A model generated the notes under the pieces. It searched no databases and was not told the origin of the DNA. It was given only the letters and a program-made list of their open reading frames with translations. A program made the position numbers and the translations under genes. A stretch of 34,293 nucleotides of DNA from Draconibacterium orientale (GTDB lineage Bacteria; Bacteroidota; Bacteroidia; Bacteroidales; FEN-979): the NCBI GenBank assembly GCA_020719165.1, contig DYQT01000010.1, positions 1 through 34,293 of the forward strand, written 5' to 3'. How positions within the stretch are numbered: position 1 is the stretch's first letter; every line of letters starts with the position of its first letter. This document shows positions 18,401 to 25,521 of the stretch, one piece after another.

Positions 18401-21400
18401 GTCGAAGGGCTTGAACGCCGACGGAACCCTGGCCAATCCCGAAACCCGGTGGGGAGGCGTAATGCGCAAGATCGAATCAACAGATTTCGATGCCACCAAC
18501 ATTCAGTATATTGAATTCTGGATGATGGACCCTTTCATTTACGATACCTTGAACAGCGGCCAGCTCTATTTTAACCTTGGAGATATATCGGAGGATATTT
18601 TAAGGGATGGGCGAAAAAGTTTCGAAAACGGTTTACCAACCACTGCGCTTGTAACAGAGGTTGACACTACTATTTGGGGCCGTGTGCCACAATTGCAGGC
18701 ACTTGTGGATGCATTTGACAACACCCCTGCCACCCGGCCATTTCAGGATGTGGGATATGACGGATTGACGGATGTTGATGAAATATCTTTCTTTGACACA
18801 TCCTACGTCGCGAAGGTCAGAAACACCTTCGGCGCAAATTCGCAGGCATATATAAATGCATCTTCCGACCCCTCATCTGATGACTTTCATTACTTCAGAG
18901 GGACCGATTATGATGAAAATCCGAATTTCAGCAGTGTGTTGAACCGTTATAAAAAATACAACGGCCCTGAAGGAAACAGCCCAACCACCGAGCAAAGCGT
19001 TGAAACCTACCCGACCATTGCAACTACTCTTCCCAATATGGAAGATATTAACAAAGACAATACATTGAGTGAGGCTGAGCGGTATTACCAATATGTTGTC
19101 CAGTTGCGCCGCGACCAGATGAAGACAGGGTCGAACTACATCACCAATATCTACCATGCCACCGATATTCCCCTGGCCGATGGTACCCGAGGCAATGTTA
19201 ACTGGTATCAGTTTAAAATACCCATCCGCACCCCTGATCAGATTATCGGAACCATCAACGATTTCACCTCCATCCGTTTTATGAGGGTGTTTTTCAAGAA
19301 CTTTCAACGTCCGGTTGTTTGCCGTTTTGCTACACTTGAATTGTCGCGCGGCGAATGGCGGAAATATAACTACAGTCTGCTTTCTCCCGGCGAATATATT
19401 CCCAATGCCGAGCAGAATCAAACCCAGTTCGACATAGCAGCGGTGAGTCTTGAAGAAAACGGCAGCAAACAACCCATTCCATATGTTATGCCTCCGGGGA
19501 TTGAACGCGAAACCAACTGGGGTTCGACCAACATGCAAAAGCTCAATGAACAGTCGATGTCGTTCAAAGTATGCAACCTGGTTGACGGGGATGCCCGGGC
19601 AGCTTATAAAAATGCAGAATTTGATTTCCGTCAGTTTAAACGGCTCCAGATGTATGTTCATGCTGAACAATCTGTTCGCAACCAAAATTTAAAACCAGGC
19701 GATCTTACAATCATCATGCGCATTGGATCCGATTTTACAGAGAACTACTACGAATATGAAATCCCGCTGAACTTTACCGCCTGGGGAACTCAGGCCAACA
19801 ATCCTGACGCTATCTGGCCCGAAAGCAATGCATTCGACATTGACCTTGAACGGTTGGTCAGGGTGAAATATAACCGGCTGGTTGCCATGCGCGACAAGGG
19901 GATTGAACTGACCTCTTCAACACCCTATTCGGAGTTTGACGGGAAAAATAAAATTACCGTTGTGGGTTCTCCTACCATCAGCGATGTTCGCGCCATCATG
20001 GTCGGCGTGAGAAATCCCAAAAAAAGCACCCAAACATCCGATGACGATGGCCAATCGAAATGTGCCGAAATATGGGTGGATGAACTCAGGCTCTCGGAGT
20101 TCAATAAAAATGGAGGATTTGCCGCCACTGCCAGGGTGGCCGTTGAACTTGCCGATCTTGGCCGGATCCAGCTTACCGGAACATACAGCAGTTCGGGGTT
20201 TGGCACATTGGAACAGAAGCAAACCCAGCGTCCGATGGAGGCTGTGACGACTTTTGGATTCGATACCGATCTGGAACTGGGTAAATTTTTCCCGGCCAAA
20301 ACGGGAATTCGCATTCCGATGCACTTTGACTATGCCATGATGCTTACCAGTCCGAAATATGACCCGCTGAATCCGGACTTGTATTTATCTGATGTAATCG
20401 ATGCCTTTGATTCAAAACAACAGAAAGATTCGATCAAACAAATCACGCAGGGATATACCCAGACCAAAAACTTTAACCTGATGAATGTCAGGAAAGACAG
20501 AACCGGGACGAAAAAACCAAAAATATACGATATCGAGAACTTCAACGCAAGTTATGCCTATTCCGAAATTTTTCACCGGGATGTTGATGTCGCGTATGAT
20601 CTGAAGAAGAAATACACGGGCGGATTCGGTTATAACTATTCAACCCAGCCAAAAAACGTGGTACCGTTTCAGCGCGTCAAAGCATTAAATAAATCGAAGG
20701 CTTTTGCCTTAATCAAGGATTTTAATTTCTATTACCTGCCCAAAGCTTTTTCTTTTCGGACCGATATGAACCGTGAGTTCAATCAGCGGCAATTCAGAAA
20801 TAAAAGCAGGGCCATTGTGCCGATGGAAACTTTCTACATCAAACGGTGGGACTGGAGCAGGACGTTCGATTTGAAATATGATTTTGCGAAATCACTTCGG
20901 CTGACGCTTGTTGCCAACACCCAGGCGTTTGTGAACGAACCTCCCGGGCAAATCGACCGTTCAAACCGGGATCAGATATGGAGCGAGATACTCTCCTTCG
21001 GAACCAAAAACAATTATAACCAGGCGCTGAACGTTAGCTGGGATGTACCGATCGGTAAAATTCCGATGCTTGATTTCATCACCCTTCAGGCCGGATATCT
21101 GACAACCTACCGATGGATGGGTGCTCCCATCTCAATCCAGGAACAGTATGGAAATACAATTGAAAATGCCAATGTACAAACACTGAACGGTGGGTTTAAC
21201 TTGGTAACCCTTTACAACAAAATACCCTATCTGAAAAGAATAAACCAGGCATCAACCAACCAGCGTGGAAATAAGCCGGAACCACCGAAAAACAAAAACC
21301 TGGACAAGCAGGACAGCCTGAAACTTTTACCAAACCGACCGAAAATCGGCAAGATCTTGCTTGAAGGAACCGTTCGTTTTTTGATGGCTGTGCGGACTGC

Positions 21401-22730
21401 AAAATTTACCTACACACAGGGAAATGGGACCCTGTTGCCTGGTTTTAAACCAGAACCTGTTGCCTTGGGCAACAACTGGAATCTTAATGCGCCTGGTTTG
21501 GGCTTTGTATTTGGCAGCCAGAATGATATCCGGTATAAAGCTGCCGATAACGGATGGATCACCAATGACACCATGCTGAACACCCAAATGTTTACCAAGT
21601 TTACCGAGAACCTCAGTTTAGCCGTCAGTATTGAACCATTGAAAGATTTGCGTATTGAAGTAGTTGGCAGCCGGCAATACTCCAAATCTCATTCAGAGTA
21701 TTTTAAAGCAAATTCAGCCGGCGACTTTGCTCCCTATTCACCTTACAATCAGGGAAGTTTTACAACCTCCTACATCATTATAGCCACTTCATTTGCACAG
21801 GACGACGGAGCAGGAAAATCTCCTACTTTTGAAACAATGAAGCAGTACAGGTTGCAGATTGCACAACGGTATGCAGCCATGAACCCAAATTCACGTTCGA
21901 TCAACGATTCAACCGGGTTTCCCAATGGCTACGGGCCAACAGATCAGGAGGTGCTCACCTCGGCATTTCTGGCCGCATATGCAGGAAAAGATCCCGCAAA
22001 AATTAAGCTTACCGCTTTCCCAACCATTCCGCTTCCAAACTGGCGGCTAACATACGACGGACTTGCCAAACTCAAGATTTTTAAAACATGGCTCCGCACA
22101 TTCACAATTACCCATGCCTATTTGTCGACCTATAGCGTTGGTTCATTTAATTCCAATATTTATTTCAAAGAGGTAGATGGGATGCCCTCTGTTGTTGACG
22201 ATGCAGGCAATTTTATCCCGGAGGCTCAAACCACGATTGTCTCCATCACCGAGCAGTTTAACCCGTTGATCAAGTTTGACCTGGGCTTTATTAACAGTTT
22301 GCTTGCCAGCGCCGAAATGCGCCGATCGCGCAATATCTCCCTCAGCTTTGTAAACAACCAGCTTACCGAAATCACCAGCAACGAATTTATCGTTGGATTG
22401 GGCTACCGGTTAAAGGGGATCCGGTTCAATTTATCGGGGATGCTTGGCGGGGGAAAGAAAACCAAAACCAACAGCGACCTGAACCTGAAACTTGATTTTT
22501 CAATTCGGAAGAACAAAACAGTTTTGCGCAGGGTTGATCAGGATATCAATCAGATAAGCGTTGGTCAGCAGGTGATGACGCTGAATTTCTCGGCCGATTA
22601 CAATCTCAGTGCCCGGTTCAATGTGAGGTTCTATTTTGATAAGGTGATCAATACCCCGTATGTGTCAAATCAGTATCGTACCTCAAACACCAAAGGGGGT
22701 ATAGCATTACGGTTTACTCTGGGGAATTAG
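15477..22730 (+). CDS. sprA: Type IX secretion translocon SprA (Sov)
   Basis: SprA is the very large outer-membrane beta-barrel that forms the protein-conducting pore of the type IX secretion system. The 2417-residue length matches the family (about 2400-2500). A signal peptide (LICLAVLVICRIPVFSG) precedes the typical start PIYLKNPSNIKTNVEYDP and YYNYKIGETVYRIP. The N-terminal half contains repeated SprA_N-type segments (for instance QMNVVAKIGDKIEFKINYN and TYIDDFEGAQSTIDMK). The C-terminal half is built of alternating strands ending in GGIALRFTLGN, a typical barrel terminus with near-terminal aromatic residues. It lies 21 nt after ruvA. The five-repeat protein at 11.4-13.6 kb is a probable client. 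Other translocon genes (gldKLMN, sprE, sprT, porV) are not in the window. No frameshift or internal stop is seen. Confidence 0.97.
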   Translation: MTLQDLVKRNNLYTLICLAVLVICRIPVFSGESAGNYMVSMPGTSPPDSLYRGDTTLRYPFVDETVMPGSGSENPIYLKNPSNIKTNVEYDPVTRQYYYNYKIGETVYRIPTTLSFDEFQNQDMQSMINQYWKERSEAATMDNATGIIPKIRIPGKVFETIFGNNTVDIRPQGSAEIDFGIVSNRRDDPMLSTRQRRQTNFDFNEKIQMNVVAKIGDKIEFKINYNTEATFDFENKLKLRYEGKEDDIIQLIEAGDVNLPLSTNLIRGTESLFGVKTKLRFGRVTVTALYSQQKSETKNIVVQGNAQTQRFRIRADEYEENKHFFIGQNFRDTYRDGLKKLPVITSNVNILKIEVWATNIGAAVTENRNIVAFMDLGEYNPYNTRLFTGNPARRFPSNNSNDLFQVLMPNAYDSGQVRSINTVSGYLKGAPFYMIAGEDFEKVESARKLLPSEYSFNPKLGFISLNTALNSDQILAVAYQYQVVGDTTVHQVGEFSDQGIASPKSLVVKLLKSTSLNTRVPTWKLMMKNVYALGAYQLQGNDFTMNILYSGNANGVPTAYITEGRIKGVPLLRVLNLDNVNQQFNPPGDGMFDFIDNAVTQGGTIQASNGRIFFTVLEPFGKDLRDSIYDPADPKGSLELANKYCFDSLYTMTKSNARQYPDKNKFVLDGFYKSAAGAEISLNALNVPAGSVRVTAGGIQLMENQDYTVDYTLGRVRIINEGILNSGTAINISLESNEMFNVQTKRLMGAHIDYKINKDFVIGATILNLNERPLTQKVNYGDEPMSNTMWGMNLTYRTQSRLITRFVDALPLITTKAPSSIAVDVEFAQFIPGHSKAIGRSGTTYIDDFEGAQSTIDMKSMSNWYLASTPQGQTTPNMFPEAAPGPPTLSYGFNRSKLGWYIIDPLFYDKNTNLLPPNVSNQELANHYVRQVWETEIFPNKQPLNGVPVNLSVLNLAYYPSERGSYNFDVSPTSVSKGLNADGTLANPETRWGGVMRKIESTDFDATNIQYIEFWMMDPFIYDTLNSGQLYFNLGDISEDILRDGRKSFENGLPTTALVTEVDTTIWGRVPQLQALVDAFDNTPATRPFQDVGYDGLTDVDEISFFDTSYVAKVRNTFGANSQAYINASSDPSSDDFHYFRGTDYDENPNFSSVLNRYKKYNGPEGNSPTTEQSVETYPTIATTLPNMEDINKDNTLSEAERYYQYVVQLRRDQMKTGSNYITNIYHATDIPLADGTRGNVNWYQFKIPIRTPDQIIGTINDFTSIRFMRVFFKNFQRPVVCRFATLELSRGEWRKYNYSLLSPGEYIPNAEQNQTQFDIAAVSLEENGSKQPIPYVMPPGIERETNWGSTNMQKLNEQSMSFKVCNLVDGDARAAYKNAEFDFRQFKRLQMYVHAEQSVRNQNLKPGDLTIIMRIGSDFTENYYEYEIPLNFTAWGTQANNPDAIWPESNAFDIDLERLVRVKYNRLVAMRDKGIELTSSTPYSEFDGKNKITVVGSPTISDVRAIMVGVRNPKKSTQTSDDDGQSKCAEIWVDELRLSEFNKNGGFAATARVAVELADLGRIQLTGTYSSSGFGTLEQKQTQRPMEAVTTFGFDTDLELGKFFPAKTGIRIPMHFDYAMMLTSPKYDPLNPDLYLSDVIDAFDSKQQKDSIKQITQGYTQTKNFNLMNVRKDRTGTKKPKIYDIENFNASYAYSEIFHRDVDVAYDLKKKYTGGFGYNYSTQPKNVVPFQRVKALNKSKAFALIKDFNFYYLPKAFSFRTDMNREFNQRQFRNKSRAIVPMETFYIKRWDWSRTFDLKYDFAKSLRLTLVANTQAFVNEPPGQIDRSNRDQIWSEILSFGTKNNYNQALNVSWDVPIGKIPMLDFITLQAGYLTTYRWMGAPISIQEQYGNTIENANVQTLNGGFNLVTLYNKIPYLKRINQASTNQRGNKPEPPKNKNLDKQDSLKLLPNRPKIGKILLEGTVRFLMAVRTAKFTYTQGNGTLLPGFKPEPVALGNNWNLNAPGLGFVFGSQNDIRYKAADNGWITNDTMLNTQMFTKFTENLSLAVSIEPLKDLRIEVVGSRQYSKSHSEYFKANSAGDFAPYSPYNQGSFTTSYIIIATSFAQDDGAGKSPTFETMKQYRLQIAQRYAAMNPNSRSINDSTGFPNGYGPTDQEVLTSAFLAAYAGKDPAKIKLTAFPTIPLPNWRLTYDGLAKLKIFKTWLRTFTITHAYLSTYSVGSFNSNIYFKEVDGMPSVVDDAGNFIPEAQTTIVSITEQFNPLIKFDLGFINSLLASAEMRRSRNISLSFVNNQLTEITSNEFIVGLGYRLKGIRFNLSGMLGGGKKTKTNSDLNLKLDFSIRKNKTVLRRVDQDINQISVGQQVMTLNFSADYNLSARFNVRFYFDKVINTPYVSNQYRTSNTKGGIALRFTLGN

Positions 22731-22733
22731 ATG

Positions 22734-22763
22734 TTGCAGGTGTTTGAAAAAAATGTAATTTTG
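22734..22763 (+). promoter_or_regulatory. Probable sigma-ABfr promoter for gcvH
   Basis: TTG (22734-22736), 19 nt, then TAATTTTG (22756-22763), starting four bases after the sprA stop. The predicted start near 22769 gives a short leader to the ATG at 22788. It lies inside the ORF-track extension of gcvH, supporting the shorter gene. Confidence 0.55.
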
Positions 22764-22787
22764 AGCAAATCTATAAACATAATTATT

Positions 22788-23168
22788 ATGAACGTTCCAG
22801 CAAATCTCAAGTACACAAAAGACCACGAATGGCTTAAAGTTGATGGCGATTTCGCCTATATTGGCATCACCGACCATGCGCAGCATGAATTGGGAGATAT
22901 CGTTTTTATTGAAGTGGAAACTGTAGGGGAGACACTTGCCAAACACGAATCATTCGGTACCATCGAGGCTGTAAAGACCGTTTCAGACATGTTTATGCCT
23001 GTAACCGGTGAAGTACTGGAGTTCAATGAGGTGCTTACCACAAATCCTGAGATTATTAACCAGGACCCGTATGAAAAAGGTTGGGTGATTAAAATTGCAT
23101 TATCCGATGCAGCCGAGATTGGCGAACTGCTTGATGCGGCTCAATACAGTGCCCTGATTAGTGGCTGA
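22788..23168 (+). CDS. gcvH: Glycine cleavage system H protein
   Basis: GcvH carries the lipoyl arm that shuttles the aminomethyl group between the P, T and L proteins of glycine cleavage. The start is set at the ATG at 22788 ([20 protein letters not shown]), giving 126 residues, the family length. The ORF track extends 19 residues upstream through a promoter. The lipoylation lysine is Lys63 in [12 protein letters not shown], followed by [14 protein letters not shown] and [11 protein letters not shown]. No other glycine-cleavage gene is adjacent, as is usual for this gcvH location beside sprA. It may be cotranscribed with the VanZ-like gene 34 nt downstream. Confidence 0.96.
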   Translation: MNVPANLKYTKDHEWLKVDGDFAYIGITDHAQHELGDIVFIEVETVGETLAKHESFGTIEAVKTVSDMFMPVTGEVLEFNEVLTTNPEIINQDPYEKGWVIKIALSDAAEIGELLDAAQYSALISG

Positions 23169-23202
23169 CCTGGTTTCCCCCTTTATTATCTCACACTGAT
23201 TG

Positions 23203-23607
23203 ATGCGATTTATTAAATACAACCGCCTGGGAATTCTGTGGGGCTGTATGATTATTATTATGACACTTCTCCCCGGGAGGGTATTTCCCCAAATACCCGC
23301 TTTTATCGACCTCTTCAAGCCGGATAAATTAATCCATCTTTTTGTATTCGGGATGTTTGCTTTTTTGCAACTCAGGGGTTTTACAATCCAGGATGTTTTT
23401 TTACAGGTGCGGAAAAATGCCATAATGCTGACCCTGCTCACCGGATTTCTATTGGGTGGGGTGACTGAGATTGTTCAGCATTACTTTATTCCGATGCGTA
23501 CCGGATCGATGGTCGATTTCATAGCCAATGCATTGGGGTGCCTGGCAGGCTTAGCATTTTTTCATTTCTGGCGAATCTGGTTTTATCATCAAAACCCGGG
23601 TGTGTAG
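23203..23607 (+). CDS. VanZ-like family membrane protein
   Basis: The 134-residue product has about four hydrophobic segments: near 8-22 (LGILWGCMIIIMTLLPG), 40-56 (KLIHLFVFGMFAFLQL), 74-90 (IMLTLLTGFLLGGVTEI) and 108-126 (IANALGCLAGLAFFHFW). The motifs DKLIHLFVFGMFAFL, GGVTEIVQHYFIPMRTGSMVDFIANALG are characteristic of the VanZ-like family. The original VanZ gives low-level teicoplanin resistance; the wider family has no settled function and resistance should not be inferred. The ORF-track start at 23200 is a TTG directly before the ATG at 23203, which is preferred. It follows gcvH by 34 nt and converges on uvrC, with 6 nt between the stops. Confidence 0.85.
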   Translation: MRFIKYNRLGILWGCMIIIMTLLPGRVFPQIPAFIDLFKPDKLIHLFVFGMFAFLQLRGFTIQDVFLQVRKNAIMLTLLTGFLLGGVTEIVQHYFIPMRTGSMVDFIANALGCLAGLAFFHFWRIWFYHQNPGV

Positions 23608-23613
23608 AAATAT

Positions 23614-25443
23614 TTACCCTTCAGCCGTTTCTTTGTGAAAGTGGTTGTATACCATGCCTCCTTTCGCTTTCCCGATCACCTCCTGGATCTCCTCCAATGA
23701 CGCTAATTTAATATTTTTAACCGATTTGAATTTCCACAATAATTTCTGGTTGATATTGGTTCCAATTCCGGCAATTTCCATCAGTTGCGGCGCCATGGTG
23801 GCTTTTTCGCGACGGCGGCGGTGGTGTGTGATTCCGAATCGGTGTGCCTCATCGCGCATTTGCTGGATGATTCGGAGCGTTTCCGATTTTTTGTCGAGGT
23901 ACATCGGCAGCGAGTCATTCGGATAGTAGATCTCCTCCAATTTCTTCGCGATACCGATCACGGTCATCTTCCCCGACAAACCAAGGGTATGGAGGCTTTT
24001 CAGCGCAGCGCTCAACTGTCCCTTGCCGCCATCTACAATAATCAGTTGCGGCAGAGGCTTCTCTTCATCCATCAAACGTTTGTACCGGCGCATAATAATC
24101 TCCTCCATCGAGGCAAAATCGTTGGGCCCTTCAACCGTTTTAATGTTGAAATGACGATATTCGCTTTTATCGGGTTTCGCATTTTTAAAGCATACCATGG
24201 CTGCCACAGCACTATCGCCCTGGATGTTAGAATTGTCGAAGCATTCGATGTGGGAAGGTGGTTCAGTCATGCGCAGATCTTTCATCATGGTATCAAGGAT
24301 GCGGCGCGTTTTATGCTCCGGGTCAACCAGCTCCTTCTGCTTCTCTTTTTCAAGCTGGTAATATTTAACGTTTCGCTCCGAAAGATCGAGTAATTTCTTT
24401 TTATCGCCGATCTTCGGCACGGTGAAATTCAGTCCCGGAATCTCATAATCCATGATGAACGGTACGATGATCTCCGGAGAGACACTTTCAAACCGTTGTC
24501 TGATTTCGGTTATGGCAATGGATAGCAGCTCTTCGGGGCTTTCATCCAGTTTTTTTATCATCTCGATGGTATGCACCTGGATGATAGCGCCGTTCATCAC
24601 CTTCATGAAATTGACATAGGCATGCAAGCCCGCGCTGACAATTGAAAAAACATCTACATCGTGAATGGTCGGACTGACAACTGTCGACTTACTCTGGTAT
24701 TTGTCGAGTAAGGCCAGTTTTTCTTTCACATAATGGGCCTTTTCAAACTCCTGGGTTGCGGCGTAACTCATCATAAGCTCTCTGAGTTGCTTTGCAACGG
24801 TGGTGATGTTGCCCTTGATGATCTCTTTGATGGCGGCAATCGACCTGTCGTAATCTTCAACCGGCTGATGTTCTTCGCATGGTCCCTTGCAATTTCCGAT
24901 ATGAAATTCGAGGCAGACTTTAAACTTTTTGGCCCGGATGTTTTTATCGGTGAGTGCTAGGGAACAGTTGCGCAGCGGGTAAAGCTGGCGGCTAAGCTCG
25001 AGCAGGGTATGCATGAGCCTCACATTAGCGTAGGGACCGAAATAGGTTGATCCGTCGCGGACGACATACCGTGTAGGAAAAATACGCGGGAAGGGCTCGT
25101 TTTTGATGCAAATCCAGGGAAAGGTCTTATCATCTTTGAGGGCGACATTGTAATGCGGCTGGTATTTTTTGATGAGATTATTTTCGAGAAGCAGCGCATC
25201 CTGTTCAGTTTCCACAACAATGTATTTGATGTCGGCTATTTTGCGAACCAGCATCTGCACCTTGCCGCTGATGGAGTTGATTTTTGCAAAATAGGAACTA
25301 ACACGTTTCTTCAGATCTTTGGCCTTGCCAACATAAATGATTTTATTTTTTTCGTCGAAATACTGATAAACCCCCGGTTTATGCGGCAGGTTTTTCACAA
25401 TCGGTTCAAGCTGAGAAAAATATTTGTTCAGTGCGTTGGTCAT
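23614..25443 (-). CDS. uvrC: Excinuclease ABC subunit C
   Basis: UvrC makes both incisions flanking a lesion in the UvrABC nucleotide-excision repair complex. The ATG at 25443 (MTNALNKYFSQLEPIVKNLP) gives 609 residues; the ORF track adds five from an upstream GTG. The N-terminal GIY-YIG nuclease domain shows HKPGVYQYFDEKNKIIYVGKAKDLKKRV (about 25-52). A Cys cluster CLEFHIGNCKGPCEEHQ (about 185-200) is typical of UvrC. A UVR domain that contacts UvrB follows near 205-240. The RNase H-like endonuclease domain has IECFDNSNIQG with DNSNIQG as the usual catalytic Asp region, IIVDGGKGQLSAA and RDEAHRFGITHHRRRR. The C-terminal helix-hairpin-helix is partly visible (LMEIAGIGTNINQKLLWKF). All expected domains are intact. 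Confidence 0.97.
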   Translation of the reverse strand: MTNALNKYFSQLEPIVKNLPHKPGVYQYFDEKNKIIYVGKAKDLKKRVSSYFAKINSISGKVQMLVRKIADIKYIVVETEQDALLLENNLIKKYQPHYNVALKDDKTFPWICIKNEPFPRIFPTRYVVRDGSTYFGPYANVRLMHTLLELSRQLYPLRNCSLALTDKNIRAKKFKVCLEFHIGNCKGPCEEHQPVEDYDRSIAAIKEIIKGNITTVAKQLRELMMSYAATQEFEKAHYVKEKLALLDKYQSKSTVVSPTIHDVDVFSIVSAGLHAYVNFMKVMNGAIIQVHTIEMIKKLDESPEELLSIAITEIRQRFESVSPEIIVPFIMDYEIPGLNFTVPKIGDKKKLLDLSERNVKYYQLEKEKQKELVDPEHKTRRILDTMMKDLRMTEPPSHIECFDNSNIQGDSAVAAMVCFKNAKPDKSEYRHFNIKTVEGPNDFASMEEIIMRRYKRLMDEEKPLPQLIIVDGGKGQLSAALKSLHTLGLSGKMTVIGIAKKLEEIYYPNDSLPMYLDKKSETLRIIQQMRDEAHRFGITHHRRRREKATMAPQLMEIAGIGTNINQKLLWKFKSVKNIKLASLEEIQEVIGKAKGGMVYNHFHKETAEG

Positions 25444-25455
25444 TTTAGAAACCCA

Positions 25456-25499
25456 CACCCTTTCCCCTTCCTACTGGCAGGGAGGGGCATGGCAGGGTG
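25456..25499. repeat. GC-rich imperfect inverted repeat in the uvrC leader
   Basis: An inner stem CCCCTTCC / GGAGGGG (one bulged base, 25464-25487) sits within an outer CACCC / GGGTG pairing (25456-25460 with 25495-25499). TGGCAGGG also occurs twice as a direct repeat (25475 and 25490). It lies between the receptor gene stop and the uvrC start and is GC-richer than its surroundings. It lacks a T-tract, so it is not a classical terminator. Confidence 0.5.
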
Positions 25500-25501
25500 C
25501 A

Positions 25502-25509
25502 CAAAGATA
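25502..25509 (-). promoter_or_regulatory. Possible -7 promoter element for uvrC
   Basis: The minus strand reads TATCTTTG, matching TAnnTTTG. No convincing TTTG lies 17-21 nt upstream. If used, transcription would start near 25496 and the leader would contain the GC-rich inverted repeat. Confidence 0.35.
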
Positions 25510-25521
25510 ATTCAATACGGA

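Noticed and set aside
18873-19685. 270-residue minus-strand ORF opposite sprA
   Set aside because: Same reason: no family motif and it lies wholly within sprA on the opposite strand.
22731-22787. 19-residue N-terminal extension of GcvH
   Set aside because: It runs through a TAnnTTTG promoter and is absent from the normal GcvH architecture; the ATG at 22788 gives the family length.
23785-24393. 202-residue plus-strand ORF opposite uvrC
   Set aside because: Antisense to conserved UvrC nuclease motifs; no domain of its own.
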